Assembly: GCA_025462885.1 (NCBI GenBank)
Contig: JAOAPN010000002.1
Location: forward strand, 248,001 to 312,000
Reading direction: 5' to 3'
Source of the DNA: Acidobacteriaceae bacterium
GTDB taxonomy: Bacteria; Acidobacteriota; Terriglobia; Terriglobales; Acidobacteriaceae
DNA length: 64,000 bases
Shown: piece after piece, positions 43,247 to 52,073 of the stretch
How positions within the stretch are numbered: position 1 is the first letter of the stretch
Layout: each line of letters starts with the position of its first letter
Program-made: the position numbers and the translations under genes
Notes under the pieces: model-generated
What the model was told of the DNA's origin: nothing
Databases searched by the model: none
The model's input: the letters and a program-made list of their open reading frames with translations, nothing else

Positions 43247-43271
43247 CGTCGCATATTAGATCGCGCTGAGG

Positions 43272-43306
43272 GAGAGACCGGCCCCCGTGATGAGCGCCGG
43301 TCTCTC
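43272..43306. terminator. Hairpin between convergent SGNH and PH-domain genes
   Basis: GAGAGACCGGC (43272-43282) pairs perfectly with GCCGGTCTCTC (43296-43306). There is no T run, so it is only a likely shared transcription stop. Confidence 0.5.
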
Positions 43307-43795
43307 TCAGTAAGCCAATGATGGCCGTCTTGTGAGATCTTCGCTTTGCTGTTGCACCTGACGCCGGAACTCTAGAGGTGAACGAACCTTTTTGAACGGT
43401 TCGGAGGTTCCACCAGTGCCTCTAACAACGATATTTCCATAGTCAAGCATTCGCCCGACCAAGCCTTGCTCGACGCTGATGCTTTCTAGCTTCGATATGA
43501 ACAGTTCTATGGTCTTCTTTCGAAGTAAACCAACCTTCAGGATGACGCGTTTGTTGGTAACGGTCATCTCTGTAGCGTTACGTGACGCAACTGCTAAAGC
43601 TATGACTAGGGCGCCATATCCCCAGAAGAGTGGTCCCACAATCATCGAATCGCTATATCCACCGATCACTATGCCAGATCCCACTAGTATGAGAAATCCT
43701 CCAAACAGTCCTGGAACGAGCAGAACAATCCAATGCAAGCCGGTTCTATAGAGGATTCTTTCCCCAATGGTCAGACTCTGCCCGCTGTAGCTCAC
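43307..43795 (-). CDS. Bacterial PH-domain (DUF304/bPH2-like) membrane protein
   Basis: 162 residues. A short N-terminus (SYSGQSLTIGERILYRTGLH) precedes two transmembrane helices (about 22-46 and 52-72). The cytosolic domain ATEMTVTNKRVILKVGLL, then TIELFISKLESISVEQGLVGRMLDYGNIVVRGTGG, is the YdbS/DUF304 pattern. Function is unknown. It lies in the AT-richer segment between tRNA-Pro and the 3'-end copy at 43992, so it could be cargo of the same acquired segment. Confidence 0.82.
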   Translation of the reverse strand: MSYSGQSLTIGERILYRTGLHWIVLLVPGLFGGFLILVGSGIVIGGYSDSMIVGPLFWGYGALVIALAVASRNATEMTVTNKRVILKVGLLRKKTIELFISKLESISVEQGLVGRMLDYGNIVVRGTGGTSEPFKKVRSPLEFRRQVQQQSEDLTRRPSLAY

Positions 43796-43991
43796 GTTCG
43801 ATTCTCCTGGGGCGGCGGGGTGAATTCAGATTGCCCGATCAGCATAGCTAGGGGAAATCGATTTGTCGCTAACACAATTTGGTGAGGATCTCAGTCGCCG
43901 CCATCCCGTGCACTGTGGGGGGCCCAATAAGGGGCTCGGCGCTTGTTCTTGTTTGTAAAATGTTGATTCTTGGCTGTTTGCGGTTGGATAA

Positions 43992-44004
43992 GAATCCCTC
44001 CGCC
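43992..44004 (+). other. 13-bp copy of the tRNA-Pro 3' end, within a 419-base gap
   Basis: GAATCCCTCCGCC is identical to 42050-42062 (T-loop to acceptor of tRNA-Pro) and in the same orientation, about 1.9 kb downstream. Flanking bases do not match further except two of the next seven. It may mark the far border of an inserted segment. The rest of the gap 43796-44214 shows no gene. Confidence 0.4.
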
Positions 44005-44214
44005 GCGCTGGTGATCGCGGTTCGGCTTTCACCTGTCAGTGCGGGCGGAGTGTTGGTGTCGGCCTCTCGTCAGTAATCTGGCAACAACTCTCTCAACTCA
44101 AAAGCGAAACGAGGGTTGCGCACGTCTACTCAGCATCGATATACATTTGTTTTGTCGTGTTAGCCGAACTGCGTGTTCGCTCTTGGCGTTGGATCTCTCT
44201 ATAAGGTGGCTGGG

Positions 44215-45840
44215 ATGAGGAAGCGTTTGCTTTGCGGCCTGAGTGTGTTTTGTGTCCTGGGTGGAGTAACGCTGGGTCAGCAGCCATCAGCCGCTAAACC
44301 CGCATTCATGATTTCGGATGTGCATAACAGTCCGCGCATGATGATTCCTTTCTCCACTGGCGGACATTTCCGCGGAGACCGATACACCCTGCGGCAGTCC
44401 ACCCTCGTGGACATGGTCGCTCTGGCGTATGGGGTAAAGCCGGAGATGGTGCAGGGCGGTCCCAGTTGGCTGGAGATGCAGCGATTCGATATCTCGGCAA
44501 AAGCCGACCCGCAAACTTCTGACTCAGATTCGAAACTGATGCTGCAGTCGCTCCTCGCAGAGCGGTTCAAGCTGGTGATGCATAAGGGAGAGACTCCGAT
44601 GCCGGCTTTTCTGCTGACGGCTCCCGGTGGCATGACAAAGATGAAACCGACTGCGGAGGGTGAAGAGAAGGGCTGCAAGCCTGCCCCTCCGGAGACTGCC
44701 GGAGGGGCTCCGCTGGTTGCGATTTCGTGCACCGGCATGAGTGTGGACGAGCTCGCAGTGTTTATGAATCAAGCTGCCGCCGCCTATCTGACAGAGCCTG
44801 TATTGAACCAGACGGGGCTGGAAGGCACGTGGGATTTCACCCTGAAGTGGACCGATATGCGGCAGCGTGCCAAGGCAGGAGAGGAGGCCGTCACGATCTT
44901 CGATGCCGTGGATAAAAGCCTTGGATTAAAGCTGGAGCTGAAGACAGCTGCTCGGTCTGTCTGGATCGTCGACAGTGTGAACGAGAAGCCGACGCCGAAC
45001 TCGCCGGCAGTTGCCAAAGAGCTGCCAGCGCCTCCACCCTCGCAGTTTGAAGTGGCAACTATCAAGCCGAGCAGGACGGATGCGCAGCCCATGGCGATGG
45101 TGAGAAACGGACAGATGACAACAAGCGCGATGTCCTTAAAATTCCTCATCACGTTTGCCTGGGACCTGAGTCCGAATGACAGCCAGATGATTGTGAATGC
45201 TCCCAAATGGCTGGATGAGGACAAGTTCGATATTGTGGCGAAGGCGGAGATGCCTGAGCGAATACCGGGAAGACCACCTGCACAGATCGACGACCAGGAG
45301 TTCCGGCAGATGCTGCGGGCCCTGGTCATGGAGCGGTTCAAGATGCAGGTCCATATGGAAGACAGGCCAATCTACGCCTATACGCTGGTGGCCGATCATC
45401 CGAAGTTGAAAGAGGCTGATCCGAAGAGCAGGTCCCGTTGTAAGGAGGGGCCAGGACCGGACGGCAAAGATCCGCGGATGACAAATCCAATGTTGACGGC
45501 GCTGTGGACGTGCCAGAACGTCACGATCAAGCAGATGGGTGAGGAGCTTGCGCATTACTCGACGGGGTATGTTTACACTCCCGTGCTGGATGGGACAGGG
45601 CTGAAGGGATCGTATGATTTCACGCTGTATTGGAGCTCTGCGAGCCTGACGATATTAAAGCCGCCGCCATCACCGAGTGACCAACAGGGCGCTGGGCAAC
45701 AAGGTGGGAGTGATCCAAACGGAGCACTGACTCTATACAACGCAGTGGATAAGCAATTGGGATTAAAGATGGTGAAGGAAAAACGCCTCGTTCCGGTTCT
45801 GGTGATGGATCACATCGAGGAGACACCGACGGAAAATTGA
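44215..45840 (+). CDS. TIGR03435-family protein with two tandem domains
   Basis: About 541 residues with an N-terminal signal segment (LLCGLSVFCVLGGVTLGQ). Two copies of the acidobacterial TIGR03435 domain follow, at about residues 30-255 and 275-541. Copy 1 has RQSTLVDMVALAYGVKPEMV, FDISAKAD, LMLQSLLAERFKLVMHKGE, and LNQTGLEGTWDFTLKWTD. Copy 2 has FDIVAKAEMPE, ALVMERFKMQVHMEDRP, and LDGTGLKGSYDFTLYW. Each copy ends in an F/YNAVDKQLGLK-type helix. Function unknown; the family is expanded in soil Acidobacteria. The ATG at 44215 follows AAGGTGG. Confidence 0.9.
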   Translation: MRKRLLCGLSVFCVLGGVTLGQQPSAAKPAFMISDVHNSPRMMIPFSTGGHFRGDRYTLRQSTLVDMVALAYGVKPEMVQGGPSWLEMQRFDISAKADPQTSDSDSKLMLQSLLAERFKLVMHKGETPMPAFLLTAPGGMTKMKPTAEGEEKGCKPAPPETAGGAPLVAISCTGMSVDELAVFMNQAAAAYLTEPVLNQTGLEGTWDFTLKWTDMRQRAKAGEEAVTIFDAVDKSLGLKLELKTAARSVWIVDSVNEKPTPNSPAVAKELPAPPPSQFEVATIKPSRTDAQPMAMVRNGQMTTSAMSLKFLITFAWDLSPNDSQMIVNAPKWLDEDKFDIVAKAEMPERIPGRPPAQIDDQEFRQMLRALVMERFKMQVHMEDRPIYAYTLVADHPKLKEADPKSRSRCKEGPGPDGKDPRMTNPMLTALWTCQNVTIKQMGEELAHYSTGYVYTPVLDGTGLKGSYDFTLYWSSASLTILKPPPSPSDQQGAGQQGGSDPNGALTLYNAVDKQLGLKMVKEKRLVPVLVMDHIEETPTEN

Positions 45841-45904
45841 GCGCTCAGTCAAGAAGCAACAACGGTTACAGCATCTGCCGGGCGGACTACGTGGCTGTTA
45901 CAAG

Positions 45905-45943
45905 GTGAACAAGTGTTCGGCATTTCCTTGGTGGCTGAAGCGC
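45905..45943. repeat. Partial copy of the MITE-like element at 46685
   Basis: TGAACAAGTGTTCGGCATTT and the following CCTTGGTGGCTGAAGC align with 46688-46725 with about eight differences. Confidence 0.55.
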
Positions 45944-45976
45944 CGAATTTCTGAGCCTTCGTAAACCGATTCTGAC

Positions 45977-46330
45977 CATGGCGGTAGGCTTGTAGTCTTT
46001 ACCGTGATTGGGGCCGGCTATTTCATTCACTGGATCATTCCCATGATGCCTTTGGCCATCAGCTTTGCATTGGTTTTCGTGCTTTCCCCAACCGATGCTG
46101 TGGCGCTCTCGGGATCAGTAAGAGGCGTAAAGATTCCGTCGCGTGTGAAGCGCTGCTGAATGACGCTTCCGGTCTCGTATGTTTTCGATTTGCCGTAGCT
46201 GCCGCTCTGACCGGAACCTTCTCCGCCTCACATGCTCTGCTTAGTTTCCTGCAAGTCTCCCTGGGAGGTCTCGCGATCGGAGCATTGGTGGCGTTTCTCG
46301 TCATGCGTGGGGAGCGATGGATCGGAAAGG
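45977..46330 (+). pseudogene. Na+/H+ antiporter (CPA1/NhaP-type) remnant, frameshifted
   Basis: Two adjoining frames give antiporter core sequence. The first reads RLVVFTVIGAGYFIHWIIP then FALVFVLSPTDAVALSGSV and stops at 46157-46159. The second, from 46153, reads LLNDASGLVCFRFAVAAALTG and then GGLAIGALVAFLVMRGERW. In intact proteins LEGE-type residues join PTDAVA...R to LLNDA; here they are deleted and the frame has shifted. Both ends of the gene are missing. It joins directly to a monooxygenase relic. Confidence 0.75.
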
Positions 46331-46587
46331 CGATCGGCTCTTTTCCTTCGGGACAGATTCTGCTTACCTTACCCGGCAGCTTCGACATCACTCCATGGGC
46401 AGACCGTGTTCAATGGATCGAAGCAGAATACGCAGGTGCCTGGGACCTTCCGGCCATCGGGGCCGTCACTGCTCCGGCCGCTGTACTCATTCGGCCCGAC
46501 GGATATGTTGCCTGGGTAAGAGATCGGGCCCAGTCTGACCTCGCTGACGCGCTAACCGCCTGGTTCGGACCGCCTACCGTAGCGTAG
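46331..46587 (+). pseudogene. C-terminal remnant of a FAD-dependent aromatic-ring monooxygenase
   Basis: In the same frame as the second antiporter piece, the sequence changes to the C-terminal thioredoxin-like end of PheA/PCP-hydroxylase-type flavoprotein monooxygenases: DRVQWIEAEYAGAWDLPAIG, APAAVLIRPDGYVAWV, then SDLADALTAWFGPP. The FAD and substrate domains (about 400 residues) are absent. The junction near 46320-46350 is a deletion or rearrangement scar. No start codon or ribosome site serves it. Confidence 0.75.
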
Positions 46588-46684
46588 CCCGCTCGTCTTC
46601 TACGTCCCTTGGATCTTTTGAGGTCACTTGGGCTTTCGACTGGCAACTCCATTTCTATCGAGCAGCACATTCGCTTTAGGGAAT

Positions 46685-46792
46685 CTCTGAACAAGTGTGT
46701 GGCATTCCCTCGGCGGCTAAAGCCGCATTGCGGTGCTTGGAGTTACGGCGAGACTGAAGTCTCGCCCTTTCAAAACCATGACTTGTTCAGAG
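46685..46792. repeat. MITE-like palindromic element
   Basis: CTCTGAACAAGT (46685-46696) and ACTTGTTCAGAG (46781-46792) are perfect 12-bp terminal inverted repeats around two inner hairpins, GGCGGCT-AA-AGCCGC (46711-46726) and GCGAGACT-GA-AGTCTCGC (46748-46765). No coding capacity. A diverged partial copy at 45905 lies on the other side of the relic genes. Confidence 0.65.
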
Positions 46793-46907
46793 GTCCCTTA
46801 GCATGAATGCGCCACCATTATGCTGCTTCAACAGACGTCTGCGACGATTTTGTGTGTTCTTACGAATTATCAAGAATGGAATATAAAGTTCGCCCGTAAA
46901 AAAATCC

Positions 46908-46936
46908 TTGACTGTCGTGACACTGATCGCTACCTT
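46908..46936 (+). promoter_or_regulatory. Possible promoter of the TonB-dependent receptor gene
   Basis: TTGACT (46908-46913) and TACCTT (46931-46936) are separated by 17 bases, 55 bases before the start codon. The -10 box is weak. Confidence 0.35.
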
Positions 46937-46991
46937 GTTCTCCGTCTGATAAACAGCGTTTGTTCGCTCGTGGTTGAAAGGTGGCGATGGG

Positions 46992-49900
46992 ATGTTTACT
47001 CTCGGGGTTTTGCGAGGGCAATATAGATTTGCGCTCTGCTTCTTACTGGTCATCTTCACTGGGACCAACGGTTGGTCGCAGATGTCTTCTGCCGGTGTAA
47101 ACGGCATTGTGCGTGACTCATCGGGTGCGTCTGTGCCGGGAGCGCGCGTAGTGCTCAAGAACGTACAAACGGGCGTGGAGCGTTCGACCATGGCGAATGA
47201 GGGCGGCAATTACTCGCTCCCAAGTGTGACGCCAGGACAGTACACCCTGACCGTCACCGCTGCTTCTTTTGCAGGGGAGCAGGTCCAGCCGTTCACGATC
47301 AACGTGGATCAAGTCGTTGCCATTAACATCACCTTGAGGTTGGGCGATGTCAAGGAGTATGTCTCGGTAGAGGCGTCGTCCGTCGAAGTGGAGAGCACAA
47401 CCGCGCAGCTCGGCACCGTAATTGATCAGCGCAAAGTGCAGGACCTTCCGTTGAACGGCCGAAATTTTACTCAATTGCTCACGCTTACTCCGGGTGCGAC
47501 GCCCGTCAGCGTTGGCCAGAACTCAAGCGCGAGCAACACGGCGGTGACTGCGGGATCAACCTATTCCTTTCCTTCAATCAACGGCCAGCCGAACCGCTCA
47601 AACTTATACCTGATGGATGGGATGAACGACAATAATGCCTGGTATAACACCTATGCTGTAGCGCCCGTAGTAGACGGCATTCAAGAATTCAAAGTTAATT
47701 CCCACAATGATGCACAGTATGGACAAGTAACCGGTGGCGTAGTAAATATCGCGACAAAGGCTGGGACGAACAGTTATCACGGTGCGGTTTGGGACTACAT
47801 TCGCAACAACGCATTTGACGCGAAGACGTACTTCGTTTCGCAGACTTCCTATCACCTCAATCAGTTTGGCGGTATTTTTGGCGGCCCGTTGAGCATTCCC
47901 AAGCTTTACAGCGGCGCCGATCGAACGTTCTTCTTCTTGTCGTACGAGGGAACTCGTTATAGTCGAGGAAGTGGTGTTACCTACCTCGGCCCAACAGCAG
48001 CGCAGCTGGGGGAATCGACGTACGGAGGTCCGCAGGACCTCGGCTTTGGCGATTTCAGCAACAATGCAACCGGACAACTCTACGACCCTACGGTTTCCAA
48101 CGGTACGTCGTTCCGTCCACCGTTTGCCAATAACCGGATTCCGGTCACAAAGATGGATGCGCGAGCGGTGGCTGTTTTGACAAAGATCTTTCCGGCACCC
48201 ATTTCGGTCCCGGGGTACACAGCGACGCAGGCGAATGGAATTATCACTACTCCAACGCGACAGACCAGCCACGTCTACAGTGCGCGAGTCGACGAGCACA
48301 TAGGCAAAAACTTTATCTTCTTCCGATACAGCGGAACGAGACTCTTCACGTCTGCCCCGGGCAGCATTCCCCATCTATTTACGCAGACAGAGCTTCCTGC
48401 CGAACAATACGGTGTCAGTCTGCTCCATGTCGTGAATGCTTCAACGGCGATCCAGGTTCAATATGCACGCACGCATGTGAGCTTGTCCACGCCAACTCTT
48501 TTTGATTTCGGCGGAGCGGATCTCGCAGGTACCTACGGCATCGATCCGTCGTTCTCCACCTTTGTTAGCGGCCGTGTTCTGTTTCCGACTCTGAATGTCT
48601 CCGGATTCTTCAACGCCGGTGAGAATGACAGCCCCGCGAAGAACCTCTCGAGTATCCACGAGTACAAGGCGCAGGTGTCGCACTCCCTTGGTCGTCACCA
48701 GGTGCTCTATGGAGGGGGCTGGGATCAGGGCAACTATGAACAATACATGCGCAATGGATCCATTACATTCAACGGCGCATCAACAGGGAACTTCGTCGGA
48801 AATAGCGGTTCTACCGTCACGAGCGGACAATCCGCGCAGTCCGGTAACGGTCTTGCCAGTTACCTGCTGAGCTATCCTTCCAACTTCAACTTCCGAAACG
48901 TGCTTATCACGGAGCGGCCGGGAGGGATCTTCTCGGTGTTTCTACAGGATGCTTGGAAGATGATGCCCGGACTGACCGTTAATGTTGGCATCCGATATGA
49001 CCGCACCATTATCCCCCACTATGGAACTAACGCTACTATCGGCCAGCAGGGCAGCATTGAGACCGGGGACTTCGACTTCAACACCGGAAAATATATTGTG
49101 CAGGTGCTGCCGGAGCTGTGTTCGGTACGGGGTCATGCGCCCTGCATTCCCGGTACAGGAGCGCTCCCGGCAAACGTTGTTGTATCCCCAAATACAAAGA
49201 TCCTCAAAGGTACAAAGACGAACGTAGGACCACGTCTCGGCATCGCGTATAGCGTCAACCCAAAGCTTGCGCTACGAGCTGGCTACGGCATCAACTTCGA
49301 TAACTGGTCGGCGGTGATCCAATTGCCGCAGAACTATCAAGGGTCGTGGCCGGATGTCGGGACACGCGCACTGGACAACACAAATACACCCGGAACCACT
49401 TACACGTCGCCCCGCAATCCGTTCGGATCAGGCTCCGGAGTACTGCCCGCGGCAACGCCCTTTGATGCTTCCAACGTAAATTATTTCATCGACCCGAACA
49501 TCAAGAACCCGTATTCGGAGCAATGGAATCTTGGACTTGAATATCAGCCCCTGAAGGCGACGGTTCTGTCGTTGAACTATGTGGGATCGCAGAGTCATCG
49601 CACGGACGTCGGAGGATACTACAACACCGGAGTTCCGGGACCGGGAACGTCTTTTGCGGCGCGGCGTGCTGCTGGTATTGCCGGTCAGCCCTTCCCCTAC
49701 ACGGTGCCGAATCGGTGGGATCGCTCCTGGGGCAATGGGAGTTATAACGGACTCCAAGTCTCGATGCTAAGGCAATTTCGATCGGGCTATGGCTACACCG
49801 TTGCGTACACCTGGAGCAAGGCTATCGATTCAGGCCAGTCGGGATGGTTCGGCGTCGAAGGCAACGGGCTGCAAGACCCCTATGACCTGCGAGGAAGCCG

Positions 49901-50462
49901 AAGTGTCGCGGCCTATGACATCCCACATCTGCTTGCGATCGGGTTGAACGCAGAGGTGCCATTCGGAACAGGCAAGAGGTTTGCCACGGGCAATCACATT
50001 GCGGACTACGTCATCGGCGGATGGCAGATCAACTTCATCTTTACCGCGCGGTCCGGGCAGCCGTTCTCAATCAACGCTGCCGGCGATATTGCCAACACCG
50101 GGAATGGCAGCACCTATGAGCGGGCCAATCTCGTCGGCGATCCGAAGCTGCCGGGTCGTAATGCTGCGATGTGGTTCAACACTGCGGCGTTCCAGGTTCC
50201 TACAAGCGGAACCTATGGCAACTCAAGCCGAAACATGCTTCGGTCACAGGGCCTATGGAATCTGGACACGTCATTGTTCCGGAACTTTCCCATTTATCGC
50301 GAAATGAACCTCAATCTGCGTGCAGAGTCATTCAACTTAGCGAATCACCCAACATTAGGTGTTCCTGCCTCAACGATTACAACGGCATCGACCTTCGGGA
50401 AGGTCACAAGTGTGATCGGAAACCAGCGGCTATTGCAATTCGCAGCGAAGATTACGTTCTAA
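46992..50462 (+). CDS. OAR-type TonB-dependent receptor (SusC-like)
   Basis: A 1156-residue outer-membrane protein. The signal peptide (ending TNGWSQ) is followed by a carboxypeptidase-regulatory-like beta-sandwich (about residues 35-110: GVNGIVRDSSGASVPGARVV). A plug domain follows (VQDLPLNGRNFTQLLTLTPG, YLMDGMNDNNAW, GGVVNIATKAGTNSYHG), then a 22-strand-type barrel ending LLQFAAKITF. It would import a large nutrient, presumably glycan fragments. The ATG at 46992 is placed behind AAAGGTGG. The alpha-L-fucosidase gene follows after about 107 bases, suggesting a fucose-containing ligand. Confidence 0.93.
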   Translation: MFTLGVLRGQYRFALCFLLVIFTGTNGWSQMSSAGVNGIVRDSSGASVPGARVVLKNVQTGVERSTMANEGGNYSLPSVTPGQYTLTVTAASFAGEQVQPFTINVDQVVAINITLRLGDVKEYVSVEASSVEVESTTAQLGTVIDQRKVQDLPLNGRNFTQLLTLTPGATPVSVGQNSSASNTAVTAGSTYSFPSINGQPNRSNLYLMDGMNDNNAWYNTYAVAPVVDGIQEFKVNSHNDAQYGQVTGGVVNIATKAGTNSYHGAVWDYIRNNAFDAKTYFVSQTSYHLNQFGGIFGGPLSIPKLYSGADRTFFFLSYEGTRYSRGSGVTYLGPTAAQLGESTYGGPQDLGFGDFSNNATGQLYDPTVSNGTSFRPPFANNRIPVTKMDARAVAVLTKIFPAPISVPGYTATQANGIITTPTRQTSHVYSARVDEHIGKNFIFFRYSGTRLFTSAPGSIPHLFTQTELPAEQYGVSLLHVVNASTAIQVQYARTHVSLSTPTLFDFGGADLAGTYGIDPSFSTFVSGRVLFPTLNVSGFFNAGENDSPAKNLSSIHEYKAQVSHSLGRHQVLYGGGWDQGNYEQYMRNGSITFNGASTGNFVGNSGSTVTSGQSAQSGNGLASYLLSYPSNFNFRNVLITERPGGIFSVFLQDAWKMMPGLTVNVGIRYDRTIIPHYGTNATIGQQGSIETGDFDFNTGKYIVQVLPELCSVRGHAPCIPGTGALPANVVVSPNTKILKGTKTNVGPRLGIAYSVNPKLALRAGYGINFDNWSAVIQLPQNYQGSWPDVGTRALDNTNTPGTTYTSPRNPFGSGSGVLPAATPFDASNVNYFIDPNIKNPYSEQWNLGLEYQPLKATVLSLNYVGSQSHRTDVGGYYNTGVPGPGTSFAARRAAGIAGQPFPYTVPNRWDRSWGNGSYNGLQVSMLRQFRSGYGYTVAYTWSKAIDSGQSGWFGVEGNGLQDPYDLRGSRSVAAYDIPHLLAIGLNAEVPFGTGKRFATGNHIADYVIGGWQINFIFTARSGQPFSINAAGDIANTGNGSTYERANLVGDPKLPGRNAAMWFNTAAFQVPTSGTYGNSSRNMLRSQGLWNLDTSLFRNFPIYREMNLNLRAESFNLANHPTLGVPASTITTASTFGKVTSVIGNQRLLQFAAKITF

Positions 50463-50569
50463 AGTAGTGACTTCGACGGCATCATGCTCCTGCACAGGAA
50501 ACGATGAGCGTCGAAGTTCCACAATTCTGAATGTGCAGAGGACGTAGGAACACTCACTGAGGCCCCATC

Positions 50570-52057
50570 ATGAAAACATTATCTTTCGGACTCCTCGTAT
50601 CGTTAGTCATCGCCGGATCAACCGGCGGCAGAGCCCAGGTGCAAAACGAAAAGTGGCCGACCAGAGCTGTAAAGCATCCGGTCCCTTCCGTGCAGGACAC
50701 CGAGAGCGCGGCGGAAAAGGATGCCCGCATGAAATGGTTCCGCGAGGCGCGCTTCGGCATGTTTATTCACTGGGGTCTGTATGCGATTCCGGCGGGTAAG
50801 TGGAACGGGCAGGATGTTCCTGGTATCGGTGAGTGGATCATGAATCGCGCCAGCATTCCCGTCGCTGACTATAAGGCTCTGGATACCAAGTTCAACCCCA
50901 CCCAGTTTGACGCGCATGCCGTGGTTGCATTGGCCAAGGCTGCGGGTATGAAGTACATCGTAATCACCACAAAACATCACGATGGCTTCGCGATGTACGA
51001 CTCGAAAGTCGATCCGTTCAACATCGTAAATGCGACGCCATATCATAAGGACCCGATCCGTGCGTTAGCGGAAGAGGCGCAGAAGCAAGGCATCAAGTTC
51101 GGGTTCTACTACTCGCAGTATCAGGACTGGACCGCACCGGGTGGCGCTGCTTATAAAACTGGAGATCACAAGCCTCCAACGTATCATTGGGATCCAGCTC
51201 AGAACGGCGATTTTGCAACGTACCTGCATACGAAGGCGATCCCTCAACTGAAGGAGTTGCTGACGAACTACGGCACTTCTCCCGCTATTATCTGGTTCGA
51301 CACGCCGTATGAAAGTGGTTACCGCTCGACCGACAATCCTGATTTGGACAAGGCCCATGGCATGACGCCCGAGTGGGCCGGAGAGATCGTTCAGTTGCTG
51401 AACTCGCGTAAGGATCTGATCTGGAACAACCGCCTCGGTGGTGGATACCCTGGAGACACGGAGACACCGGAGCAGTACATTCCCGCACAGGGTTATCCGG
51501 GGAGGGACTGGGAATCATGCATGACCATCAACGATACCTGGGGTTACAAAAGTAGCGACCACAACTTCAAATCGACCGAGACACTTCTGCGCAATCTCAT
51601 CGACATCGCAAGCAAGGGGGGGAATTATCTCCTGAACATCGGTCCGGACGCGATGGGCAACGTGCCGTCGGAAGAGGTTCAACATCTGGAAGCGATCGGC
51701 AAGTGGATGGATGTAAATGGGGAATCGGTCTATGCCACAAAAGCGACCCTCTTCGGGCCGGAGGCAGGTTCTGTCTCCAAAACGGAGATGGGCAAGGACG
51801 GCAAACCCAAATTTGTTCCCGAGTGGAAGTGGCGTTCGACGACGAAGGGGGACAAGGTATACGTACACCTGTTCGAGTGGCCCAATGGAACGTTGCATCT
51901 GGATAAGGTGCCCCGCAGCGTGACCGGCGCCTATCTTCTTGCCGACCCAAGCCAAAAGGCCCTCAAAGTGAGCCAGAAAGGGCAGACCGTAGAAGTGTCT
52001 TTACCTGCGAAGGCTCTGGACCCGATTGCGACCGTGGTTGTATTGAAAACGAGATAG
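50570..52057 (+). CDS. Alpha-L-fucosidase, glycoside hydrolase family 29, exported
   Basis: A 495-residue exo-glycosidase. The signal peptide ends around GGRAQ. The GH29 barrel starts WFREARFGMFIHWGLYAIPAG and contains YIVITTKHHDGFAMYDSK and GIKFGFYYSQYQDW. PAIIWFDTPYES near residue 243 carries the Asp expected to be the nucleophile. DRDWESCMTIN-type sequence (GRDWESCMTINDTWGY) and a C-terminal beta-domain complete it. It removes terminal alpha-L-fucose from glycans. It lies directly behind the TonB-dependent receptor, so both probably act on the same glycan. Confidence 0.93.
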   Translation: MKTLSFGLLVSLVIAGSTGGRAQVQNEKWPTRAVKHPVPSVQDTESAAEKDARMKWFREARFGMFIHWGLYAIPAGKWNGQDVPGIGEWIMNRASIPVADYKALDTKFNPTQFDAHAVVALAKAAGMKYIVITTKHHDGFAMYDSKVDPFNIVNATPYHKDPIRALAEEAQKQGIKFGFYYSQYQDWTAPGGAAYKTGDHKPPTYHWDPAQNGDFATYLHTKAIPQLKELLTNYGTSPAIIWFDTPYESGYRSTDNPDLDKAHGMTPEWAGEIVQLLNSRKDLIWNNRLGGGYPGDTETPEQYIPAQGYPGRDWESCMTINDTWGYKSSDHNFKSTETLLRNLIDIASKGGNYLLNIGPDAMGNVPSEEVQHLEAIGKWMDVNGESVYATKATLFGPEAGSVSKTEMGKDGKPKFVPEWKWRSTTKGDKVYVHLFEWPNGTLHLDKVPRSVTGAYLLADPSQKALKVSQKGQTVEVSLPAKALDPIATVVVLKTR

Positions 52058-52073
52058 ACGAGTGATTCCCGGC

